The notes below the pieces were generated by a model. That model ran no database searches and had not been told where the DNA came from. It saw only the letters and a program-made list of their open reading frames with translations. DNA of 64,000 nt from Farysia itapuensis (Eukaryota > Basidiomycota > Ustilaginomycetes > Ustilaginales > Ustilaginaceae), in the NCBI GenBank assembly GCA_023212645.1, contig JALBYC010000004.1, forward strand, positions 248,001 to 312,000. Direction: 5' to 3'. The translations under genes were made by a program, and so were the position numbers. Of this stretch, positions 29,451 to 38,205 are shown piece by piece. Position 1 is the first letter of the stretch, and every line of letters starts with the position of its first letter.

Positions 29451-29714
29451 GGCTTGCCTGCATCAATGTAACTCCTAGTTCTTGATAATTTTCACAAGTG
29501 TACAACACTGCGTAATTGTGCGTGTGGTCAGAGGTTGGGATCGCGGCAATATACGGCACTGGAGCTAGGAATGCAGCGCTGTGTGTCAATGCGTCCACGA
29601 GAAGCATGTGCTTCTGTACAAGCAATATCTTGTGAAGGAAATTGGTAGCGTGCTAAGAGAATATGACGGTGCGAGGCCGCGCGAGTTGATTATCAGTGTA
29701 TGTTTAGAAACGTT

Positions 29715-30145
29715 TAGAAGGGACGCGTGCCTACGGTGTTCGGAACAATTGAATCGGGTCACCCGCGTACCCGCGGCCGCCCGAATTATCGCCGAAATCA
29801 GATCGGAGAGCGGTAGAATACGTAGAATACTATGTTGTCAAGGGCTACTCAAACAGGCTACCCGCGGGCGCTCAGACTATCGCCGAGTGCAGACAGGAAA
29901 GTTGGCATGTTGCTTCCGTGATGAGGACAACTTGAGCAGGTCACCCTCGGCCACTCACTTTATCGCCAAAAATAGTCCGCAGAGGGCACGCGTGACTACA
30001 TTGCTGATGGAACGTTGAGCAAGTTGTTCGCAGTCGCTCAGACTATCGCCGAGTACAAGTTGAGTACAAGTTGGACGTGGAAGGGCAGTTGAGGTATGAA
30101 GGGACGGTGCTAAGGGCAATTGAGCAGAGCACCCGCGGGCCGCGG
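29715..30145 (+). repeat. Degenerate tandem array of ~83-bp units
   Basis: Four to five diverged copies lie head to tail. The core TATCGCC falls at 29787, 29878, 29961 and 30043, giving spacings of 91, 83 and 82. A second landmark, TTGAGCAGGTCACCC-like, falls near 29749, 29850, 29932, 30015 and 30119. A third, GGACGCGTGCCTACGG-like, falls near 29720 and 29990. The same landmarks occur once upstream of copy 1 (28000-28075). Unit spacing and order are consistent, but each unit has many substitutions. Confidence 0.72.
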
Positions 30146-30299
30146 AATCGGTTTCAGATTTTGACAGGTCCTTTCATGGGTTCTTCTCGGAAGCCAGCCG
30201 ACATGGCGCGTGGCATACCATGTACGGTACGCCAAGCTTATTTCCGGCGATCTTGCCATTGACGGAAGACGACCTTCTGGTACTTCTGGAACAGATAGG

Positions 30300-30307
30300 T
30301 ATTTATG
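30300..30307 (+). promoter_or_regulatory. TATA-like element of the second ToxD-like gene
   Basis: TATTTATG lies 97-104 bases before the ATG at 30404, in the same sequence setting as the element before copy 1. The last base differs from copy 1, which could alter promoter strength. Confidence 0.5.
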
Positions 30308-30403
30308 CGACGTCGAACGGCTGCTAGATGACAATCACATCCCTCATCATCCCATTGTCTGCTGCCTCTATCACTTCCTCTACTCAGCTACCAAAACTTC
30401 AAC

Positions 30404-31559
30404 ATGTCTCTCCCCTCTTCTTTCAAGGCCGCTGTTGTCCCAACTCCAGGCGAACAGCATGTAATTCAGGAGCGTAGCCTCGGTCCGTTGGCCGATGATG
30501 AGGTTGCAGTCAAGATCACCGCTGCTGCCATCAACCCAGTCGATCACAAGGTCAGAGACTATGTAAGTATCCGCGACACAACAATGCCTGGCATGTCCAG
30601 ACTGTCGAGCTACAATTACTGACTACCATTGTGTAATGGGTTGTTAACAGCAAGTCTTCATCTCCGAGTACCCTGCGGTGCTGGGATCCGACGCAGCTGG
30701 TGAGGTCGTCGAGGTCGGCAAAGCGGTCAAGGATGTCTCTGTTGGCGAGCGTGTCTTCTTCCAGGGCATCCTCACCGTGTATGATTCCTCGACTTACCAG
30801 CAGTATGCCAAGATTCCAGCTGCTCTGGTGGCCAAGACGCCCCGCAAGACTTCCGATGAGCAGGCAGCTAGTTTCTGGGTTGGCGGCATGGTCGCAGCGG
30901 TTGGGTTTTACCACAAGACAGGTGCCGAGCTCAAAGCTCCCTGGGACAAGGACGGTGACAAGGTTGGCAAAGGCAAGGCGGCCATCATCATCGGCGGATC
31001 TGGCTCGGTCGGTCAGTATGCGATCCAATTCGCCAAACTCTCCGGCTTCGACAAGGTGATTACCAACAGCTCTGCCGCTCACGTCGACTTCCTCAAGACG
31101 CTCGGCGCCGACGTTGTCCTTGACCGAAGCAAGCAGAACAGTCCTTCCGACTTTATCGAGGCAGTCGGCGGGTTGGACATCGACTTCATCTACGACTCAG
31201 TTGCGACCCCCGACACGCAGAAAATGAGCGTTCAGATCCTGCAAGGCCTGAAAGGTGGCAAAGTTCTGACCTGCATGCACGCCGACCCGGACGCAGTCGA
31301 GGAGGCCGAGAAGGACACCAAAACCAAGGTGGTCGTCAACAATCTGATGGGACTCGGCAGTGGCGCTGAATATCGATATGTCTCTGAGCCCTTGGCGCGC
31401 CACGTTGGAGGGGAGGATGGATACATCGCAAAGGGCCTGATCAAGCTCAACAGGATCGAGATTATCCCTGGCGGCCTGCCTGCTATTGAGGATGGCCTTG
31501 CCAAGAGCAAACAGGGCGTTTCGGGCGTTAAGCTTATCATCCGACCTCAGGAGGCTTAA
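30404..31559 (+). CDS. ToxD-like medium-chain reductase, copy 2
   Basis: Exons 30404-30562 and 30651-31559 are joined across an 88-base intron (GTAAGT..AACAG); product 355 residues, the same exon lengths as copy 1. Motifs match copy 1: INPVDHKVRDY, LGSDAAGEVVEVG and the nucleotide site IIIGGSGSVGQYAIQF. Here GGSGSVG is the more canonical glycine motif, while copy 1 has GGSSSVG. The region 31014-31102 is identical base for base to 28905-28993 of copy 1. Differences elsewhere, mostly in the substrate-facing C-terminal half (for example MHADPDAVEEAEKDTKTK), may mean altered specificity. The reading frame is intact. Confidence 0.88.
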
Positions 31560-31633
31560 AGGCTCGCATGCTTAGTTTGCAGCAGACCAATTTGAATCAT
31601 TTTGCCAACGACAATGTATGTTTGTGTGAAGGC

Positions 31634-33430
31634 TCATAGATCCGCGTTACGACGGGGTATAGGACTGGGACTTGGCGTCCAACGCTGTCGTTTTAGTGCG
31701 TCCATGGGAAGTGCTTCGTTGCGCACTCTTTTAGCCACAGAGCCATGTGACTGTGTAGCGGATTTGTTGCCGCGCGTTAGCAGCGTGTGACCTAACGAGA
31801 TTTTCGGCGTGGCTCGACCGGGTGTGGTGCCGGCTTGTGTGCTTCGGTCGAGTAGCGCGCGTGCTGCAGGGGTCAGTTGCTCTTTCTGCCGAGTGAGTGA
31901 CCTTGTTACAGTCGGCTTGTACTTTTGCGTGCCATAGGGCGAAGAGTCTCCTTCAGCAATACGGTGGGCAGAGCTGCGCAAACTCTCGGATGCCGAGGTG
32001 CCAAGCTTAGTCGCAATTCGGTCTCGTTTCGACTCCAGCGGCAGACGAAACTGTCTCTCGTCCACGCCGTCACCGTGATAGCTGTAAGAACTGTTGAACA
32101 GCCTCAGTAAATTTGTTTCAGTCGTCGAGTCGGTCGGATCTGGGCCGTATTGTGGGGTCGCATAGGGGCTGACGAAGCTATAGCCATTGACTTTCGGAGT
32201 ATCGTCGGACGGCCGCCCGTGCGAGCTTGTTGTTGAGGCGCTTGTTGGGCCACGTCGTATAGCAGCATCAATTCTTGTGCTCGTAGGGGACCCTGGTTCT
32301 TCGCTTCGCGCTGTATCTTCATACTCGCCAAAGTCGGTGTTGCTAAGGTTTATACTTGGTCCGGACTGAGATATGCTGCCGCTGGTCTCATATGTAGTGC
32401 GCTGAGGCAGCTGTGGCCCAAATGTGAGGGCGTTCTTGGCCGCGTACTTCCATCGGCCGAGGCCCGGATTGGCAGGTCGGTCGTCCCTACGTGGTCCGTC
32501 GACGAGCAAAATCTCTTCGACACTTTCCTTCGCCGACAGGTTAGTTGCCTTCTCGGTTGAAGGCATCTCACTGGCTGGCTCGATCAGCAACATGGGCTGC
32601 TTGTCTTCTATACATATTCCCCGCTCTTGCGCAGCCTGTATGGCCAGCTGTCTTCCTGCTTGAGCCTCTTGTTGCTCTCTGTGAATAATGTCAGTTCGAC
32701 GCTCGTTGGCGCGCATCTCTGCGTTGTATGCCCACACGTACTTTTGCGCGCGAAATTGGTTGTCGCGCTGCAAAAGCTGCTCAAAGGAAGCGTTGTCCTC
32801 GGAGGTGTAACGAGCTTGAAAGTCGGTGACGGACATGTCGAGATCAGGATCGATGCCGGACGAGACCTGCTCGTCGTCGATGTCTGCAGAGTCGTGCATG
32901 GTCGAAGCGGTGGGAAGAGCAATAGTCCGTGGAGACGAATGCAAAGGTGTGTTGTCCCATTCGCCATGATCTCGCGTCTTAGGTGTGTCGAGGTACGCAG
33001 ATGGTACGGCATGGTTGGATGTCAACGGCGTGCGACCTGCGGCGTTGACTTGAGATGGACCTCCATTTTCGAGTTCGTCGATACGAAGCAGCTTGTTGAG
33101 CGCTCGTCGAATATCCACCGCATCTCCATGTTCAAGCGCGGTGAGGTAGCCATTCTCCGCTTTGAGTCTGTCAAGCTTGGGAAAGAAATCTCGCTTGATG
33201 ATGCGAGATAGGGAAGCTGTATATTCGCCCTCTGTGAGAATCGCTTGTTTGCGCAACGACTTCTCGCCTGGTTTGAGCGGGACTAACGGTCCAGACGAGC
33301 TCAAAGCTGCCGGACGCGATGACCGTAGAGCGACGGCTGCTGACCTCGGAGTAACCGCCTCCTTGCGCAGCGGCATCTCTCTTGCCGTCGTCTTGGGAAG
33401 TGGTGGAGGAGTAAGCTGGGAAAAATCCAT
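31634..33430 (-). CDS. ESS2 / DGCR14 (Es2) family nuclear splicing-associated protein
   Basis: A 598-residue product. The frame reaches 33487 but that codon is TTG, so the ATG at 33430 (MDFSQLTPPPLPKTT) is chosen. The Es2 signature is strong: ILTEGEYTASLSRIIKRDFF with PKLDRLKAENGYLTALEHGD near residues 85-130, and later LDMSVTDFQARYTSEDNASF with ENL-type repeats near 215-250. A C-terminal part with TPAARALLDRS and RVRNEALPMD fits the family end. In animals and yeasts this protein joins late spliceosomes. It is encoded divergently from antizyme, with a 328-base gap. Confidence 0.9.
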   Translation of the reverse strand: MDFSQLTPPPLPKTTAREMPLRKEAVTPRSAAVALRSSRPAALSSSGPLVPLKPGEKSLRKQAILTEGEYTASLSRIIKRDFFPKLDRLKAENGYLTALEHGDAVDIRRALNKLLRIDELENGGPSQVNAAGRTPLTSNHAVPSAYLDTPKTRDHGEWDNTPLHSSPRTIALPTASTMHDSADIDDEQVSSGIDPDLDMSVTDFQARYTSEDNASFEQLLQRDNQFRAQKYVWAYNAEMRANERRTDIIHREQQEAQAGRQLAIQAAQERGICIEDKQPMLLIEPASEMPSTEKATNLSAKESVEEILLVDGPRRDDRPANPGLGRWKYAAKNALTFGPQLPQRTTYETSGSISQSGPSINLSNTDFGEYEDTARSEEPGSPTSTRIDAAIRRGPTSASTTSSHGRPSDDTPKVNGYSFVSPYATPQYGPDPTDSTTETNLLRLFNSSYSYHGDGVDERQFRLPLESKRDRIATKLGTSASESLRSSAHRIAEGDSSPYGTQKYKPTVTRSLTRQKEQLTPAARALLDRSTQAGTTPGRATPKISLGHTLLTRGNKSATQSHGSVAKRVRNEALPMDALKRQRWTPSPSPIPRRNADL

Positions 33431-33758
33431 CGGGCGAATACAACTTCGATACCCCGATTTCGCACGAGAATCCGGGTTTTGGGCCAAATGACGCCTTATC
33501 GTTAAGCTCCTCGTCTAGCACGCTGATGGTCATTACAAATAAGGTAATTGTATTAGAGTTCAGAGTAAGCAAGTTCTAGACAGCAATACAACTTAGACTG
33601 AGCCGGGTAGCATTCCCGCTTTTTTGAACAGCTCATCTACGCTTCTGCACCTATTGCAACCACCTCTATCTCCAACCACCTCGACTTTACTCATTAGCCA
33701 TACGCTGCGCTCGTCTGGCTTACACCAAAGTCAAGCTGTTCTTTTCGACATTATAACA
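33431..33758. other. Divergent promoter between ESS2 and antizyme
   Basis: About 330 bases, pyrimidine-rich on the antizyme strand near 33640-33690. No ATG-initiated frame precedes antizyme in its reading frame here; an upstream open stretch starts only with TTG. Confidence 0.5.
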
Positions 33759-34959
33759 ATGAATCCCAACAATCACCTGAATCGCTCGAATCTCTCCCCC
33801 GTCAGCGCCTCGATCGTAGCATCGGGCCAGGACGGGGTTCCCATTTCGCACGCCTCCTCGGCACCTACTTTCACCGCTGGCTCGCGTGGCCAGCAGTCGA
33901 CTACGTTGAGCACCGTGGTCAAGTGGTGGGCCTGACGTCCTCAAAGCAGAAATGCCTGGATCATCAAGTCCAGGTCGGAGTGCACCTGTGAGAGGGGGAA
34001 CTCCGTCTTTACCAACTACCGCCGCACCGGCTTATCGACCCTACAGCAGTGGTCAGCCGGCTCCGGCCATTGCAGTGCCCATCTTTCGATCTCAAGTTGG
34101 CGCACAGCTTGACGCCAGGTCTCTCGACCTGCCCGAATCGCCTCCCGATACCCCGCCTCATTCGCCGCCCCGCTCAAGAGCACCTGTGTCCATAATTGAA
34201 GACGACCACGCCAGCATTGGGACAGCGACTGCCGTGTCGCATACATCCACTCTGGATTTGCTCGCTCAAGCTACGAGCAACCTGTTGCTTCAACCACGGT
34301 ACGCATACAGTCATGCACTGGCGTACTCGGCTCCATCGCAGCCGTCTCAGTCTGCGCCGGTGTCCACAAAGGGTTCTACATCCGCCATCGAGCTGATGCC
34401 TGCTACGCCCGAGATCAGTCCCGACAATGACGTACGCCATCATGCACACAAGAGCGCGCGTGCCTTTTTGCAGCGCATCTTTAGCAACGTCACTGAAGAT
34501 GTGGCGGTTGAAGATGCAGGTGTCGAACTTGTCAGTCCTGGATGGACCGGTGCCGTCATCAAGACTGGATCAGACCACTGTATCACCTCGACTTCCGTTG
34601 CGTCAACCACAAGCAGCAGTGCGTCCTCTTCGTCCGATTCCCGCCGTACACTGTACGTCAGCATGCCCAAGAGTGTCGACTCGAGTCTGCTGCGCGAACA
34701 GGTCTTGTCCATTCTCGACGCCGCTTCTGACAAACTCGGGTGTGAAAATGTCATGATCTGTCTTCAAAGCCAGATGCGTGACTTCTCCTCGGTTTTGCAC
34801 GGCCTTTGTTACGTCGGCGGGCAAGTCGTCGCCGCATCTTCCCATACCGCATCGCCATTAGCTCGACCCAACCTAGGCGAGGCTGTATCCAGCACGGACC
34901 CCATCTCCGGGCTGGAGTTGCGTGAGCATCTCGTTCTCGTCGCTGTCGAGCTACTGTAG
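33759..34959 (+). CDS. Ornithine decarboxylase antizyme, made by +1 programmed ribosomal frameshift
   Basis: Two overlapping frames encode one protein. ORF1 runs from the ATG at 33759 through GCC (33930-33932) to the stop TGA at 33933-33935 (58 codons). Skipping the T at 33933 continues in ORF2 from 33934 to the stop ending at 34959 (341 residues), giving about 399 residues. The C-terminal antizyme domain lies near 295-399: RTLYVSMPKSVDSSLLREQV, LGCENVMICLQSQMRDFSSV, LHGLCYVGGQVVAASSHT and HLVLVAVELL. Antizyme binds ornithine decarboxylase monomers, sends them to the proteasome and limits polyamine uptake; frameshifting rises with polyamines. The ~235-residue Ser/Pro-rich region between the shift and the domain is longer than in animals. 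ORF2 alone has no good start. Confidence 0.92.
33930..33936 (+). promoter_or_regulatory. +1 ribosomal frameshift site (GCC-TGA-C)
   Basis: ORF1 ends TGG-TGG-GCC-TGA. Reading GCC, then stepping over T to GAC-GTC, joins ORF2. The layout parallels the animal antizyme site, TGG-TGC-TCC-TGA, which gives W-C-S-D after the shift; here it gives W-W-A-D. GCC in place of TCC in the P site is the main difference. Confidence 0.88.
33955..33974 (+). promoter_or_regulatory. Possible hairpin downstream of the frameshift site
   Basis: CCTGGA at 33955-33960 pairs perfectly with TCCAGG at 33969-33974 around an 8-base loop. It begins 19 bases after the TGA, further than typical stimulatory pseudoknots, so any role in recoding is speculative. 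Confidence 0.25.
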
Positions 34960-35066
34960 CCCCACCCCTGCATCTGTCGCTGTTATCATGTCACCCAGTA
35001 TACGTCAAACAATATGTTCATCTACCAAACATTTCTGTGCTTTGTGTGCTTCGAGAGAATGGCAAG

Positions 35067-35949
35067 CTAAGGGAGAGTGTAACCGCCGTCGATGAGAATC
35101 TCGGATCCGGTGACAAAGGTGGACGCGTTCGAGGCGAGGTAGAGGTAGAGAGCCTTGATCTCCTTGACGTGGCCTTGACGGCCGAGGACGGCCATTCGGT
35201 TGGCTTCAGCGGCGACATCGGGTGATGCGCCCATGTCAGTCTCGAAGAAGCCTGGCGAGACAATGTTGACACGGGCAAAGTGACGCCATTCGCGTGCCAG
35301 CGATCTGCCAAGACTGTTGGGAAAGAGCGAGAAAATGTCAGCAAAGCAGCACGGTCGAAAGCCGAGAAAGGGAGTTTAAGGGCAAAACTTACTGGGCGAC
35401 TGCGGCTTTGGTCGAGTTGTAGCAGCCCTGGTCGAGGGGTACATTGACGATCTGGCCCGACATGGAGGCGGTGATGATCAAGTTACCAAAGCCCTGCTTC
35501 TTAAAGACAAAGCCAGCGGCACGGGCACAGTAGTAAACACCGTGGTAGTTGACGTCGACGATCTTGTGCCACTCTTCCGGCGTTCGCTCCAAGACACCGC
35601 CCGAGATCGAAGTACCGGCGTTGGCAACAAAGCAGTCCAGTCGGCCAAAGTCTTCCACCACCTGCGCTACGCACTTCTCCACTGCAGCATTGTCGGTGAC
35701 CACGCACTTGTACGCCTTGGCCTTGATGCCGTACTTTTTCGCCAGATCGTCGGCCTTTGCGTGCGTCTTTTCGTTCGAGTTGTACCATAGAGCGACGTCG
35801 GCTCCTGCTTCAGCCATGCCCTCGGCGACCGAATAGCCAATGCCAGCGCCACCGCCCGAGATGCACACCACCTTGCCCTTCATCGACAGCTGCTCAAACA
35901 CCGAGTCCGGCACATCGGGGTGCGGTCTAGCTTCGGTTGACATCGACAT
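35067..35949 (-). CDS. Short-chain dehydrogenase, sorbose/xylulose-reductase-like
   Basis: Exons 35949-35393 and 35313-35067 are joined across a 79-base intron (GTAAGT..AACAG) that splits a His codon; product 267 residues. The ATG at 35949 gives MSMSTEARPHPD; a second ATG at 35943 is also possible. SDR motifs are present: cofactor site SGGGAGIGYSVAEG (Ser in place of the usual Thr), NAG in VANAGTSISGG, catalytic Ser in ITASMSG and YNSTK. The second exon continues as LGRSLAREWRHF and VNIVSPGFFETDMG, as in NADPH-dependent sorbose, L-xylulose or mannitol reductases. Sugar substrate is inferred from the family. It is convergent with antizyme. Confidence 0.88.
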
Positions 35950-36216
35950 TTTGGCAAGTTGATTATTTTTTGGCTGGCTGGATGTAGCGGTACTGTGAGA
36001 TGGAAGAGATAAGGCAGGAAAGTGATGACCACCTCTTCTTATACGAACAAGGCTGGAAGGTTTTGCTAACCGAACCTTGCGCAACTCATCGGCGACCTTT
36101 CTGCGCCAGAATTAGCCGACACATCGCCGGTCAATCTTCCATCACCATCAAACCTCCACTTTTAGCTTTTATTCAAAGAACAAGTTTCCTATAGGATGGA
36201 GAAAGTGCCAGGAGGC

Positions 36217-38049
36217 TTAGAGAGAGCTGTTTCTGCGCTCCCAGATCTGAAGGTAACTCTCGCCGAGGAAGATCATCTGTCGATTGATCTCTTCTACAAA
36301 GAGGTCCTGAATCTGGAACCATTTCTCTTCACCCGCTTTTGCGCTGCTGTCGACCGGTTCGCCATCGATGCGTGTGTGAACGTGAGCTTTCCAGCTCGAG
36401 TTGTCCTTGACAGTTCCGGCAGTTGCTTCGTGCGTGATATTGCACACGAGGTCGTATACGCTGTCCAGCGCTGCATCTTCTGCGGATGGTTGCTGCACCA
36501 AGTCCGTCAGATTGAGCGCCTTGATGGGGAAATTAACAATCGTCGGGTTGCGCTCTTCCACAAAGGCGTTGCGCGTAAAACGTCGATAGTGCAGAATCAG
36601 ATAGGGTGGCAAACGCTGCATCTTGAAACGACGGATACTACCTTGTGATTCTTGGAAAGTTTGTCCGTTGTACTTTGCCAACACAGACGAGATCGTTACT
36701 TGAGGCAGCGTCGTCTTCTCGGTGCTGTCCTGAAACACTGGGGGTGGAGGCAGGTCGACTGCCAATAGGAAGAATGGCGAGATGGTCGACTGCACCTCAT
36801 GCTGAAGGTTGAATCTCGCATGACCGTAGTCGTCTGCCTGTCCGCTCTCTTTGCGCGGTCCACCATTCTGCAACACCGCCTCGGCAATCTCGTCTGGCCT
36901 CGACCCTGCATTCTGCTGTGACGAAAGCACTTTCTGCGACTCAATACATATGCGGCCTTGAAAGCACCGACTAACAACGCTCTCCCGCTTGCGCTTGCCG
37001 CCGGTGAGATCCAAGTGTAGTCGATTGAGCAACCAGCCGAGAAACTCGACAGGATCTGACTGCTCGGTCAATTTGAAGTGTCGGTCGCTACTCGTCGAAA
37101 TCTCTTGGAGCAGCTCATGGGGTGATACTTGGCCCTTGAATGCTCTTGGGTTCCAAACTTTGCGCACGAGAGCTCCGAAGCGATTCAACAGTTCTGTACT
37201 GCCTTTGCTGGCCGACGTGCGCTGTAGAAAGTGATCTCGGAGTGGTTTTACGTGAACCAGGGCTTGCAGAATCACGTTCATATAGTCATTTTTGGCGATG
37301 TTGTTCAGTCCGACAAAGCCAGGGAGGTAGGGTCGGCCTTTGAGATCCAATTTGGGTCGAGCGTCTGGTGCGTCCAGCTGACGGATCTGTTGGGGCGAGA
37401 AAACTGGGTTGAGTAGGTGTTGAATGTCGGACAAGGCTGGTGATTCGACACGGTAGTTGTCCGGTAGGATGTACACCTCTCCCGTGTCTAGATGGAGGAA
37501 GACGTGGTGGTTGTCATCGACACTGTGCCGGTAGGCGTATGAATTGCGTCCACGGCCTTGGTAGTATTTGCCGCACACGAGACAAGCATACACGTTGATA
37601 TTGGACAGCGAGACGAAACACAACTTTTCGAAGTCAAAGTCGAGCAGTGAGCGGTTAATGGTGTCCAGGTAGAGGTCTTGAGACTTTGTCGCTTCGTCCG
37701 TGGCGGATAGGGCTGCTTGGACTGCCCAGTATGCAGCTCCGTCGTCGACTTCTTGATCGTCGCCTTCGTCTGGCGGAGGAGGCTGAGCATGTATCACTGG
37801 CGGAGGCGGTGGTGGCGGTGGTGAAGCGGGTGCTGGCGGCTGGATGGATCCATTTGCGTTCTCTTCAAGTGGTGGTGGGGGCGGAGGCGAAGGTATAATG
37901 CCATCGTTGACTGGAGGAGCGGGAGGCTCGAAGGGGACCGAGGGTAGAGAGGTGTCCTCCGCAGCTATGCGGTCAGCTTCGACTGCCTTGTCCTGCTGCG
38001 CCAGACGCTGCCGCTTACTCGGCGGCCTCTGCGCATCCTTATCCGCCAT
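36217..38049 (-). CDS. U4/U6.U5 tri-snRNP protein Sad1 / USP39
   Basis: A 610-residue product from the ATG at 38049 (MADKDAQRPPSKRQRL), which carries a basic nuclear signal; the open frame beyond it is unlike the family. Residues ~30-100 are Pro-rich with runs of seven and eight prolines. The UBP-type zinc finger follows near 143-210 (LCFVSLSNINVYACLVCGKY and HHVFLHLDTGEVYILPDNY). The ubiquitin-hydrolase-like domain begins GFVGLNNIAKNDYMNVILQAL near 243. The position of the catalytic Cys is Asp, so the protein is a pseudo-protease, as in the whole USP39 family. It stabilises the tri-snRNP during spliceosome assembly. It is a second splicing gene close to ESS2. Confidence 0.93.
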   Translation of the reverse strand: MADKDAQRPPSKRQRLAQQDKAVEADRIAAEDTSLPSVPFEPPAPPVNDGIIPSPPPPPPLEENANGSIQPPAPASPPPPPPPPVIHAQPPPPDEGDDQEVDDGAAYWAVQAALSATDEATKSQDLYLDTINRSLLDFDFEKLCFVSLSNINVYACLVCGKYYQGRGRNSYAYRHSVDDNHHVFLHLDTGEVYILPDNYRVESPALSDIQHLLNPVFSPQQIRQLDAPDARPKLDLKGRPYLPGFVGLNNIAKNDYMNVILQALVHVKPLRDHFLQRTSASKGSTELLNRFGALVRKVWNPRAFKGQVSPHELLQEISTSSDRHFKLTEQSDPVEFLGWLLNRLHLDLTGGKRKRESVVSRCFQGRICIESQKVLSSQQNAGSRPDEIAEAVLQNGGPRKESGQADDYGHARFNLQHEVQSTISPFFLLAVDLPPPPVFQDSTEKTTLPQVTISSVLAKYNGQTFQESQGSIRRFKMQRLPPYLILHYRRFTRNAFVEERNPTIVNFPIKALNLTDLVQQPSAEDAALDSVYDLVCNITHEATAGTVKDNSSWKAHVHTRIDGEPVDSSAKAGEEKWFQIQDLFVEEINRQMIFLGESYLQIWERRNSSL

Positions 38050-38205
38050 GTATCGCAAATCGGTAGCAAGGAAGAAACCGAGCAAATGCAACACACCAAC
38101 TCCTACCAAAGACCCGTAACTCCACACATCACGTGACAGACCATTCACAAAGCAACTCAGGGATACGGTATAATTGGTAAGATAACGACGGTGACAGGGG
38201 TATGA

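Larger units (their letters stand above)
29451..30403. other. Inter-duplicate spacer holding the repeat array and the second promoter
   Basis: About 950 bases between the two reductase genes. The first 260 bases are the 3' flank of copy 1. The middle is the ~83-bp repeat array. The last ~200 bases (from GCCGACATGGC near 30197) are a diverged copy of the promoter in front of copy 1. A 145-codon frame at 29581-30018 runs through the repeats and is not a credible gene. Confidence 0.7.

Noticed and set aside
29581..30018. A 145-codon frame through the repeat array
   Set aside because: It changes character from unit to unit, starts at a non-ATG codon, and is better explained as repeats derived from a neighbouring 3' region.
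33624..33935. Treating antizyme ORF1 as a separate small gene, or joining it to ORF2 by an intron
   Set aside because: The stop context and the exact +1 overlap match a recoding site, and there is no GT..AG pair needed to connect the frames.
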